This document shows positions 36,054 through 45,000 of a DNA stretch of 64,000 bases, one piece after another (position 1 is the stretch's first letter; every line of letters starts with the position of its first letter). The translations under genes were made by a program, and so were the position numbers. Below the pieces are notes generated by a model, which did not search any database, had not been told where the DNA came from, and saw only the letters and a program-made list of their open reading frames with translations. Source of the stretch: Parascardovia denticolens DSM 10105 = JCM 12538 (GTDB taxonomy: Bacteria; Actinomycetota; Actinomycetes; Actinomycetales; Bifidobacteriaceae); the NCBI RefSeq assembly GCF_001042675.1, contig NZ_AP012333.1, positions 434,001-498,000 of the forward strand, read 5' to 3'.

Positions 36054-36902
36054 ATGTTTAACCAATCTTACAAACAAATATCAGGGTATATTCAAAGAAA
36101 GGATATAAATGAAACTTTAAAATTCTCCTATTCTAATTTTTTTACAAAATTTGGTGTGTTTATCTTAGCTATAGGTTTCGTTATTATGCTATACGTTATT
36201 GGTATTGGGCCTGCGCAAGGAAACTGGGGAGAAACAGGGAACCGGGTCGCTAGCATACTGATAAATATCATGGGGCCACTTGTGAAAATATCTGACTTGA
36301 TCTTTTTCCTGATGCTATTGGCGTGGGTTATTATGCCATATTACAATCGAGGCGTTGCATCAGTGCAAGGGTCTTTAATCGGATTAGTTTGGAGTATAAC
36401 GACATTTTTTTCAATTTCCTCAATAATTACATTAGTTCTTGTAATAGTACAAGGATGGATTTCCTTTTTTGTTCAACTTTTTATTATTTTTATGTATCTT
36501 TGCGTATCGACTTATATATGGATTATGAAAATACATGGTAAAGAAACAAGAATTAGTAATTTAAAAGCGACCATTACCACATTAGCACTGATGCTAATTA
36601 TTAATATTGTAATGGCGACATACTCAGTTATTGTGAAACATTTAAACTTTGAATTAACATTAGGTTCTGCATCGGTAATACTATATATACTATTAATTTT
36701 CTTGCTTTTCTATCAATTAGATAGAGTTTATAAATTGATTTACATCCAGAAATACAATCGTCAATTTAGAGTTGCATACAAAATACCAGATAAAAAATGG
36801 TGGTTTACGGCCAAAAGGGCAGTGAAACATCCACGGGTATATCCGCCAGTAGAGGAGGGAACAAAGGAACCGACACCAAAGGAGGAAAATAAGCATGGAT
36901 GA
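36054..36902 (+). CDS. Multi-span membrane protein, unknown
   Basis: The 282-residue protein has about six hydrophobic segments (for example FGVFILAIGFVIMLYVIGI near residue 33 and SVILYILLIFLLFYQL near residue 205). A basic, soluble C-terminal tail follows, rich in Pro and Glu (YPPVEEGTKEPTPKEENK). I do not recognise the family. The arrangement of an effector-like 3' remnant followed by a polytopic membrane protein would fit an immunity gene, but that is a guess. GC content is very low. Confidence 0.55.
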   Translation: MFNQSYKQISGYIQRKDINETLKFSYSNFFTKFGVFILAIGFVIMLYVIGIGPAQGNWGETGNRVASILINIMGPLVKISDLIFFLMLLAWVIMPYYNRGVASVQGSLIGLVWSITTFFSISSIITLVLVIVQGWISFFVQLFIIFMYLCVSTYIWIMKIHGKETRISNLKATITTLALMLIINIVMATYSVIVKHLNFELTLGSASVILYILLIFLLFYQLDRVYKLIYIQKYNRQFRVAYKIPDKKWWFTAKRAVKHPRVYPPVEEGTKEPTPKEENKHG

Positions 36903-37107
36903 TAACGAATCTAATTTTTCGTATAAAACCTATTTATGGGGAATTATCGGATGCATAATCTTTGCTTTGATTTACACACCACTAGTTTGGCTACCAACCA
37001 TAAGAGTTCGGTCCCAAACTGGTGAAGGACTTAATAGCACTGGCTTTTGGATCATTAATTGTAACGGTGTCGGACGCGGTGAAAAGCCGCAAGCCCGAGA
37101 TCGATGA
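36895..37107 (+). pseudogene. Small membrane protein cut at the right edge of the foreign segment
   Basis: The first ~55 residues (MDDNESNFSYKTYLWGII, then a hydrophobic stretch CIIFALIYTPLVWLP) belong to the AT-rich segment. The last ~15 codons read host DNA in the wrong frame (GVGRGEKPQARDR). It overlaps the previous gene by 8 bp. The original 3' end is lost. Confidence 0.55.
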
Positions 37108-38185
37108 CAAGTTCCTCAGCGTTCGGGATGAGAATTTTTCGGTCCTGGACGGTCAAAGCGGGGTCTGGGCTCAGGAAGCGGAAAATGATTATTGCCGGGT
37201 AGATGTGGGTCTGACCAGTTACAGGGAGGCGTACGGGATCTTTTCGGAGGATCTGGACAGGGCCGTCCAGTATGCCATGGACTCCTTGCAGGTCAAGTAT
37301 AAGGACCTTTTCGCCCAGGTCGGTTGCAGCCCGCAGAACGAGAACAGGATTCAATGCGATCCGGACAGTAACGTCGGAGCGAATCTGGGGGACACCGCGG
37401 ACAAGGCCGATCTGTTCCGATCGGATACGGATGTTTTCGCGTCCCGAGCGAGCGAACTCGACAACGAGTGCGGGGAAAGAGATACAATCATCGGCAGTCT
37501 GAATGACATGAGCCGCTTTATCTCCGCCCAGGTGAACGCCTGTCATGATATGCAGGATAAATGGAATTCCTTAAGCCAGGCGGTCAAAGAATTTGACGGG
37601 ACCTACTCATCAAAATTCTCGGGTGACTTCGTCAGCCAGCAAATCGCCGACCAGGCCCGGCATGAGACGGCTCAGGCGATCATCCAGCATTCATTCTTCG
37701 ACGTCGACGCAGCAGCGGACGGCGATATCCGTACGAATTACACGGATAAAGAGAATTCCATCGAGGCGACCATCGATGATGATGGAAAGGTCAAAATCGG
37801 AGGGGACTTTGTAAGGGATCACCATCTGGTCAATGCGCAGGGCGAGGTCCAGGCCGGCATGACGATCCTGGGCCTGCGGTCGCAGGCGTCCGCCAGCGGA
37901 GAAGTGGACGTCGGGGCCGGGGTGGAAGGCGAGTTCGGAACGAACGGCTTTGGTGTATACGGCGAAGGGTCGGCCCACGCCGAAGCGAAAGCTTCCGGTG
38001 ACCTTGGCCAAGATATCGGCGTGAACCTGCCCTTTGGCGGGTTCGGGACCAATCTTCATGGCGCCGCCGCCGACGCAGGCGTCACTTATCAGGATGGGAA
38101 AGTGAATGTTGATTTAAGCGCGGATGCGGCGCTCGGTCTGGGATTCGGAGGAGCGTATCAGCTTCCATCGATGTACGGTCCATAG
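37064..38185 (+). pseudogene. 5'-truncated second copy of the LXG-like T7SS substrate
   Basis: From about SDAVKSRK on, the product aligns with the gene at 25006. Shared parts are VLDGQSGVWAQ, ECGERD, KEFDGTYSSKFSGDFV, the second Cys site QCDPDSN and NLPFGGFG. The first ~13 codons and the ribosome site are missing. The frame can be read from a GTG at 37022, but that lies in the foreign DNA. The C-terminal repeat part is also shorter by about 70 residues and ends AYQLPSMYGP. Any product would lack the N-terminal helix needed for partner binding. Confidence 0.8.
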
Positions 38186-38347
38186 CCCAAGAGGGGGTGA
38201 ATTTCGTTAATAAGCTCATTCCCTAAAGGGAAACCAAGGGGAATCGTCTCCGATTCCGGTCGTCATCGGGGCTTCGGGGTAAGCAGGTGCTAAAGTGGCT
38301 GACGATAGACGAAACAGGAAAGAACAAGGGCAGGAGGTGAGAGCCCG

Positions 38348-39649
38348 GTGAAATTCCATATGATCAAAAAGTGGCGGTCCCCTGTCCGCACCCTGCGTGT
38401 CACCCTCACCGGGCGGGAGGCCTTCGATTATGAGATGGCAGAATGGCTCCGTCAGCGTCCGTCCCCCCTCCTGCCCGACTTCACCTATCGGCTGAAAGGC
38501 GATTCGGCCGTCCTTTTTTACGACCTGACGGGAAGCATGAAACTGCCTTCCTTCCTCAAAGCCAGGATTTCCCTGGCCCAGTACAGCCAGATCATCACCT
38601 CCATCGCCGACGTCACCGATGCCTGCACTGCGGCTTCGGTCCCCGCCGAATGCATCGTCTGGGACAGGAAGCGCATCTTCGTGCGTCCCAGCCTGTCCGC
38701 CATCCTTTACATCGTTCTGCCCATCAGGAACATGGCCCCGCCCAAGACCAGCGCCAACACCCTGATGATGTTCCTGAGCGACCCCAGGAAAGTCCACTTC
38801 CCCTCCCAGGGATTGGAAGGGGCGAGGTCGGATTACGCCGGAGTAAAGCAGGCCGGGCTGCGGCAGGACCAGGCTTCGGCCAGCCTGGGGGTCGTGCGGG
38901 ATTACGTCCGTCGGCATCCGATCTTCTCTTCCATCACCATGCGGGATTGGATGCTCCAGAAAGGCGTGATCGACCGCGATTTCGCGCCGGCTCCTTCAAC
39001 GTCCGCCCCTTCCGCTTTCCCCTCTCAGCCAGGAACGGCTCCGATGGCCCCGACGCCGCCGGCGGCGACCTCTGTAACTTCGCCGACCCCGGCGACTCCT
39101 TTGACGTCGGCGACCGGAAACGGACCGACCTGGGGCAGGACACTTCCCGCCCGACCGACCAGGGGGATTCAGCAAAGCTGGGACCCGGTCCAGGCCGTTT
39201 TCTCCGGACGAGCAGGACAGACCGGACAAATAAGCCAGGCTCACCAGGCTGGCTCAGGCGCCCCTGTCGTTCCTTCCCCTCTTTCCTCGAACCGATTCGG
39301 GGCCAGCCTGTCCGACGCATCCGTCCAGGCTGGGTCCCCCGCTGCCGTCTCCTTCTTCGTGACCCGGCTGCGTGATGACAAAACCGTGCATCTGTCCCAG
39401 AAGAGGGCCAGCATCGGTCGCTCGGCGACGGCCGACATCCACATGGGCGGGGACCCGTCCATCAGCCGCGTCCACGCCTTCCTCGAATACAAAGGAGACA
39501 GCATGTTCGACCTGGTGGACAACCATGCCCCCAACGGGACCTTCGTCAACGGGTCCCGCCTTCCTTCCGGGGGACGGGCCGTCTTGAAAAGCGGGGACGT
39601 CTTCTCCCTGTCGGATGTGGAATTCCAGATCATGGTAGCGGTCGACTGA
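38348..39649 (+). CDS. DUF6382-like protein with C-terminal FHA domain
   Basis: The 433-residue protein has an N-terminal domain of about 210 residues (YRLKGDSAVLFYDLTGSMKLPSF in part, then a region around RPSLSAILYIVLPIRN) that resembles DUF6382. A Pro/Ala/Thr/Ser-rich linker (about 215-330) leads to an FHA domain: ASIGRSATADIHM, SISRVHAFLEY and DNHAPNGTFVNGS. FHA domains bind phosphothreonine. The start is GTG with AGGAGGTGA seven bases upstream. It precedes a Ser/Thr kinase gene, so it is probably a reader of that kinase's products. N-domain identity is moderately sure. Confidence 0.78.
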   Translation: MKFHMIKKWRSPVRTLRVTLTGREAFDYEMAEWLRQRPSPLLPDFTYRLKGDSAVLFYDLTGSMKLPSFLKARISLAQYSQIITSIADVTDACTAASVPAECIVWDRKRIFVRPSLSAILYIVLPIRNMAPPKTSANTLMMFLSDPRKVHFPSQGLEGARSDYAGVKQAGLRQDQASASLGVVRDYVRRHPIFSSITMRDWMLQKGVIDRDFAPAPSTSAPSAFPSQPGTAPMAPTPPAATSVTSPTPATPLTSATGNGPTWGRTLPARPTRGIQQSWDPVQAVFSGRAGQTGQISQAHQAGSGAPVVPSPLSSNRFGASLSDASVQAGSPAAVSFFVTRLRDDKTVHLSQKRASIGRSATADIHMGGDPSISRVHAFLEYKGDSMFDLVDNHAPNGTFVNGSRLPSGGRAVLKSGDVFSLSDVEFQIMVAVD

Positions 39650-39735
39650 GTGTGGGACCATGGCAAGAGACGAACGAAGGACAACGGCCAGGGGACAAGC
39701 GGTGAAGAACGATTCGAAGAGACGCGAGGATTCAT

Positions 39736-41472
39736 ATGGCGAAAGACGATGAAATCATCTCCGGTCGGTACCGGATCATCGGCCAGATCGGCTCCGGTGG
39801 CATGTCCACCGTCTACCTGGCCATGGACCAGTCGCTGAAAAAGCAGTGGGCTGTCAAAGAGATCAAACGCGTGGACGACGAAGGCCAGCGCGAAGTCATC
39901 AACCGGAGCCTGGTCGAGGAAGCCAACCTGATCAAAGACCTGGACCATCCGGCCATCCCCCGCATCGTCGACCTCATCTCCGAAGAGGGCACCCTCTACG
40001 TGGTCATGGACTACATCGAAGGCCAGACCTTGCGCGACTTGTGCAAACAGCACGGGGCGCGTTCGGAGAAGGAGGTGGTCGACTGGGGGATCCAGCTGTG
40101 TGGGGTCCTCAACTACCTTCACCGGCAGGACCCGTCCATCGTCTTCTGCGACCTCAAACCGTCCAACGTCATGGTCAAGCCGGACGGGACGGTCATGCTC
40201 ATCGACTTCGGCATCGCCCATCATGCCGGCCGAGCCCCGCAAGGGTTGTCTTTGGGGACCCCCGGCTATGAGTCCCCGGAGCAGCAGGAGGATCCGGTCT
40301 CCGTGGACAGGCGGTCCGACGTCTATTCCTTGGGTAAGACCCTGCATTTCCTCCTGACTTTGGCCGACCCCACCCAGCCGGCGCTGCCGATTCGCCAATA
40401 CCGGCCCGAGCTGTCGGCCGGCCTGGAGAAGGTGATTGATAAGGCCATCTCCCCCCGGCCACAGGACCGCTACCAGGACTGCGCCCAGTTCGCCTACGCC
40501 TTGCGCAACTACCGCCAGGAGGACGACGCTTACTTGGACAAACAGAGGAAGAAGTGGAGGTGGTTCCTGGCCGCCTTGATCGCGACCATGGTCTGCCTGG
40601 CTCTGGGTCTGGGCTGCCTCTTGGGGGAGAACGTCAGCAGGAACAACAGTTTCGACTACTGGATGTCCATAGCCAAACAGGAGCCTTCGGACAGCAAGGC
40701 CGAGGACTACTTCATCAAGGCGAGTTCCCTGAGGCCTTCGTCCATTGAACCATATGAAGGCCTTCTGGGCAGGTATCGCAACGATCATCGTTTCACCGAC
40801 AAAGAGGTCCATCAGCTGACCGACCAGATCCAGACGAATGAGATCTCCTTGCGGTCCGACCGGAAGCAGTGGGCCCGGCTGACCTATGACACCGGTCTGC
40901 TTTATTGGTATTTCTATAGTTCCCAGGATTCCCAAGACTCGTCGGCCTCTCAGGGTTCGTCGGATTCCCAGGACTCCCAAGGCAAGGACGACGACCTGTC
41001 CCGCCAGTACGAACGGATCCGGTATGCGGAGCAGTGGATGAAGGAGGCGGCTTCCGTCCCCGACTTCGCCCAACACCGGTCCGCCCAGATTTACGCCGAC
41101 ATAGCGGAGTTCAACAGTCAGGTCGTTTCCCAGATCGCCCAGGGGACTCCGGCCGGCAAGTTCCGCTCCTATTTCGCCACCGTGAAGGATCTGGTCGATT
41201 ACGTCCAGAACGACGATGACGAAGTCATGAGGCTGAACGTGGCCCAGTTCGTCCAAGACGTCTTGCGGGCCTATCCCCGGAAATTCAAGGCTGATGGGAT
41301 CAGCAGGATCGATATGGTCTCCCTGGCCGACCGCTGCCTGGCCATAGCGAGGACGACCAGCACCACCAGCTCTTCGACCGATCGGATCAGGAAGACGGTG
41401 ATGGACCAGTCGGGCGCGACCCGGCAGGCGATCGATGACGGATTCGTGGATGCAAAGAAGGTGAGCGACTGA
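39736..41472 (+). CDS. Transmembrane Ser/Thr kinase, possible EssB counterpart
   Basis: The 578-residue protein has a kinase domain at about 10-265: Gly loop GQIGSGGMSTVY, Lys41 in WAVKEIK, Glu61/62, catalytic Asp139 in VFCDLKPSNVM, Asp157 of DFG and GYESPEQ. One membrane span lies at about 276-298. An external helical, TPR-like region of about 280 residues follows, interrupted by a Ser/Gln/Asp-rich patch (near residues 395-418). T7SSb EssB has the same layout with a dead kinase; here the active residues are kept, though the HRD His is replaced (FCD). The gene is followed by a membrane protein overlapping by 1 bp. Confidence 0.85.
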   Translation: MAKDDEIISGRYRIIGQIGSGGMSTVYLAMDQSLKKQWAVKEIKRVDDEGQREVINRSLVEEANLIKDLDHPAIPRIVDLISEEGTLYVVMDYIEGQTLRDLCKQHGARSEKEVVDWGIQLCGVLNYLHRQDPSIVFCDLKPSNVMVKPDGTVMLIDFGIAHHAGRAPQGLSLGTPGYESPEQQEDPVSVDRRSDVYSLGKTLHFLLTLADPTQPALPIRQYRPELSAGLEKVIDKAISPRPQDRYQDCAQFAYALRNYRQEDDAYLDKQRKKWRWFLAALIATMVCLALGLGCLLGENVSRNNSFDYWMSIAKQEPSDSKAEDYFIKASSLRPSSIEPYEGLLGRYRNDHRFTDKEVHQLTDQIQTNEISLRSDRKQWARLTYDTGLLYWYFYSSQDSQDSSASQGSSDSQDSQGKDDDLSRQYERIRYAEQWMKEAASVPDFAQHRSAQIYADIAEFNSQVVSQIAQGTPAGKFRSYFATVKDLVDYVQNDDDEVMRLNVAQFVQDVLRAYPRKFKADGISRIDMVSLADRCLAIARTTSTTSSSTDRIRKTVMDQSGATRQAIDDGFVDAKKVSD

Positions 41473-42041
41473 TGAAACCGGAAACCTGGCATACCATAGC
41501 GGTGGTCTTTTTCTGCCTGGCGGCGGTCCTCCTTTTGGCGACCGTCCTCCTCTTCTTCCTTTTGAAGATTCCGGCCGTCCATGATTTCCTGACGGGAAAG
41601 ACGGCGGAGAAGGAGATCTCCCGCCTGCGTCACTCCCGTTACGAATTGTGGAGGTCTCAAGAGACCGGCGGGTCCTGGGATTCGGGGCAGGCCAGCGCCT
41701 CCGCCCCCGGTCAGGGGGAATCGGACCGGATCGATATCCGCCTTTCCCCGTCTTCGTCCCCGTTCTCTTATGCCGCTAAGCCCACCGATTCCGTCTATTC
41801 GGCGGCCCCGCAAGCCCAGGTCGAAGCCAGGGGAGAGGATGAGAAGAGCGAAGCCCAGACGGTCATTCGCCAGGTCCCCCTCTCTTCCCTTAACCAAAGG
41901 CGGGGGGATGAATCGGAAACGATGATCAGGCCCCAGGCGGACGAATCGCAGACCCTTATCCGCCAGCGCGGCAGACACGTGGACCCACAAGAGCTGAGCG
42001 AAAAGGATGGGTCGGAGGATAAATCAGGAGAAGAACAATGA
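41472..42041 (+). CDS. Small membrane protein with three T-x-I-R motifs
   Basis: The 189-residue protein has one membrane span at about 8-32 and a long polar tail. In the tail, T130-V-I-R, T150-M-I-R and T161-L-I-R each follow Glu or Gln (AQTVIRQ, ETMIRPQ, QTLIRQR). Such repeated acidic-T-x-I-R sites look like phosphothreonine acceptor and FHA-docking sites. The start overlaps the kinase stop (TGATG) and the end overlaps the surface-protein gene (ATGA), so the three are coupled. It could hold the place of EssA. I know no family match. Confidence 0.68.
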   Translation: MKPETWHTIAVVFFCLAAVLLLATVLLFFLLKIPAVHDFLTGKTAEKEISRLRHSRYELWRSQETGGSWDSGQASASAPGQGESDRIDIRLSPSSSPFSYAAKPTDSVYSAAPQAQVEARGEDEKSEAQTVIRQVPLSSLNQRRGDESETMIRPQADESQTLIRQRGRHVDPQELSEKDGSEDKSGEEQ

Positions 42042-45000
42042 GGAATCCGAATCAGAACCAGCAAGCCGGAACCGGCCGTCATCTGACCGCCCATGACGCG
42101 GCCAAACGCAGGATCATCCTGGTCCTGGCCCTTATGGCCGGCCTGATCGTCTGCCTGGGGGCCTTCATCCCCCTCCTGGCGCCCGGAGCCCGGTCCTTTG
42201 CCGCCCCTACCGCACCCGGTTTCAGCCAATTGACCTCGACCTTGTCCCGGAAGGGGGAGGCGGCCGGCCCCTACCTCCTGTCCGACCCCCATGGCGACTC
42301 CGACTCCCAGCAGGAGGCGGACTTGACCCTGACCGTCTCCGATGCGGATGAAGACACCTCCTTGACGGTGACCTATAAGAGGACCGTCGTGGACGACCAA
42401 GGGCATAAGAAGACCTTGCCTGAAGAAACCAAGGAGATGGAGGAGGGCCGGACGGCCTTCCCCGGACCTGTGACGCCTCCGGCGGCCGGCGGCCAGAGGA
42501 AGTATACGGTGACCTTGGACCAGGAAGGCCTTTATCCCTTCTCGGACATGACCTTCACCCTCTCTTACCGCGATAGGGAAAGCGGCCAGGAGAAAGAGCT
42601 GACCAAGACTTTGGCCGACCTGGTCCGCCCCGCCCAAGGAGGGACGGACGCCCCCCAGGGATCGGCCGTCGCCCTGCCGGAGATCTTCAAGACGAAAGGC
42701 CTGACCACCCTCCTGCTGACCAAAGGGGAGGGGAAGGCCCTGTCCCTGATCGGCCAAGGCGATGACCCGATCGAAGACCGGAGCGTCATCAACGGGAAAG
42801 GGCTGCAGGCGGCCCGGATGACCCTGTCTTACGACAACCCCTATTTCGTCCACTTGGATGACCTGCGTCAGGCCTGGGAGAAGGGCCACGAGCTGACCCT
42901 CACCCGCCAGGACGCCTCCGGCGGCCGGCCCGGGGCAAGCGGCCAAGGAGGGACGGCCGACAGCAATAAGGCCTCGGTCTCCCTGAAAGACATGAAGGCC
43001 ACCCATTCCCCAGGCCAAGGCTATCGTTACTCTTATGACCTGTCCCCACTGGCGTCGAAGCTGGGTCAGAACCTGACCGATGGCAACTACGTCCTCTCTT
43101 ATGTTGAGGCCGGCCAGGCCAAGGCCTGGGAGAAGGTCGACTTCCAGCTGGACAGGCAGAAACCGGCCCTCAAGGTCCAAGTGCCGCAGGTCCCCAAGGA
43201 AGAGAAGAGGAAGGAGGCGCAGGTACGTCTGTCCAAACAGGTCACCATCGACGGGAAGAAGGAGGACGTCCTGGTCACCTCCACCCATCCGGTCATCACC
43301 CTCACCATCACGGACCCGGTCGGTTTGGCCCCCTCCAGCCTGCATGTGACCGCCAAGCGGTCGGCCTCGATGGGGGACCTGAACTCCCGGACCGTGGATT
43401 TGAGCAGGCAGGCCAAACTGGTCTCTTCGGAGCCGACCAAGCTGACTTACGAGGTCACCTTGGAAGAGAGCGGCCTGTATCGGCTCGCCGACATGACCGT
43501 CTCCATCCAGGACCGGGCCGGGAACTTCCTGTCCGACGACGGATCGGCCGTCAGCCTGCTGACCGGCTTGAGCGACAAGCCTTATGACGCCATCCTGGTC
43601 GATCTTCCCCAGCCTGGGGACGACGCTTTGATCCCCGCCCTGTCCGTGGAAGCGGCCAATGAGAAGGTGGGGGTGAAAAAGACCGATAAAAGGACTTACT
43701 TCCGCGGGGATGTGGTGGAGAAGGTGAGCCTGCGCAGCCCTTGGCTGGAGATCTATCAGAAGATTCCCGGATTCACCATCGATCTGGTCACCATCAAAGA
43801 TTCCCCCACGGCGGAGACGACCTCCTTGCCCTTGTCCCGCTTCGCTTTCGACCGGAAGGAGAAGACCACCACGGCCACCTTCCGCCGGACCGTCGCCGTG
43901 GAAGGGAACTACCAGCTTTCCCTGAAGGTCCTGGGCAAGACCGGGGAACCGGTGCTTTTCACCATAGACAAGACGGCCCCGACCATCTCCTCCCTGACCC
44001 TCTCCCCGCAGGGGAAGGTCTCGTGGGGGTGGATCTTCTCTTCGCGGAAGGTCACCATCAGCCTGGACGGCCTGGATGACATGGTTTCCGGCCTGGACCC
44101 CTCTTCCGTCCATTTCGCCCTGTACAACAAGCGGCCTGCCGGTCCGAATGCTCCGGCTTTGACGGTCACGCCTGGCCGGGGGAACGATAGGGGGAGCGCT
44201 GATTCCTCTTCCGACCGAGCCGCCAAGGACCAGACCGGCAAGGACCAGGCGGGGAAGATCTCCTTCACCGTCGACGGGAACGGAACCCGGCTGACTTTCG
44301 CCGACACCGTCATCACCTTCAGCGACCTGGCCGGGAACACGACCAAGGTGACCCTGTCCGACTTCTTCAAAGACGCCCAGGGGAAGGCCAAGTACCGGTC
44401 CAACATAGCCGATAAGGGGGTACAGGGCCTAGCCATCGACCAGGATCGGCCGCAGATCACCCTGTCTTACGACAACAACGCCGTCCACCAAGAGAAGTTC
44501 TTCTCCGCCGCTCGCACGGCCACCTTCCGCTTGACCGATTCCTCCTTCGATCTGATCCGCCGGAACGACCAGCAGAGGGTCATCGTCGCCGTCTCCCATG
44601 ACGGGTCGACCCGGGGGCTGAGAGCCAAGGACTTCTCGCCTGTTCACGGCGAACCCGGGGTCTGGTTCGCCCAGGTCACCTGCGATGCCGATGGGGACTG
44701 GATCCTTCTCGCCCACATGACCGACCCCGTCGGCCAGACCAGCGACCTGGTCAGGTCCAGCTTCACCATCGACATGACCAAACCGGTCATCAACCTGACC
44801 TTCGACAACAACGATTCGGCCAATGGCAACTATTACAAAGCCAACAGGACGGCCACCATCACCGTCTTCGACCGCAACGCGGACCTGTCCGCCACCCAGA
44901 TCATGGTCACAGCCAAGGATTCCCACGGGAAGCCGGTCCCAGCCCCCGCCCCTAGCGCCTGGACGGTCTCCAGCGCCGGCAGCCAAAGCCGGATCCGCAA

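Larger units (their letters stand above)
29441..37063. mobile_element. Foreign AT-rich segment (Lactobacillaceae-like) replacing part of the second T7SS cassette
   Basis: Both edges fall inside genes of the duplicated cassette: the left edge at codon ~79 of the coiled-coil gene, the right edge at about codon 14 of the LXG-like gene. About 1 kb of cassette appears to be missing. The interior is visibly AT-rich with a different codon habit, and its genes (type II cas1-cas2, IS21 fragment, ArsR-like pair, truncated ThiF gene, MFS exporter, tag) look like those of lactobacilli. No integrase, terminal inverted repeats or target duplication was found. A chimeric assembly cannot be excluded from sequence alone. 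Confidence 0.72.

Noticed and set aside
37022-37066. GTG 37022 as the true start of the second LXG-like gene
   Set aside because: These codons lie in the AT-rich foreign DNA, have no ribosome site and do not align with the N-terminus of the intact copy.
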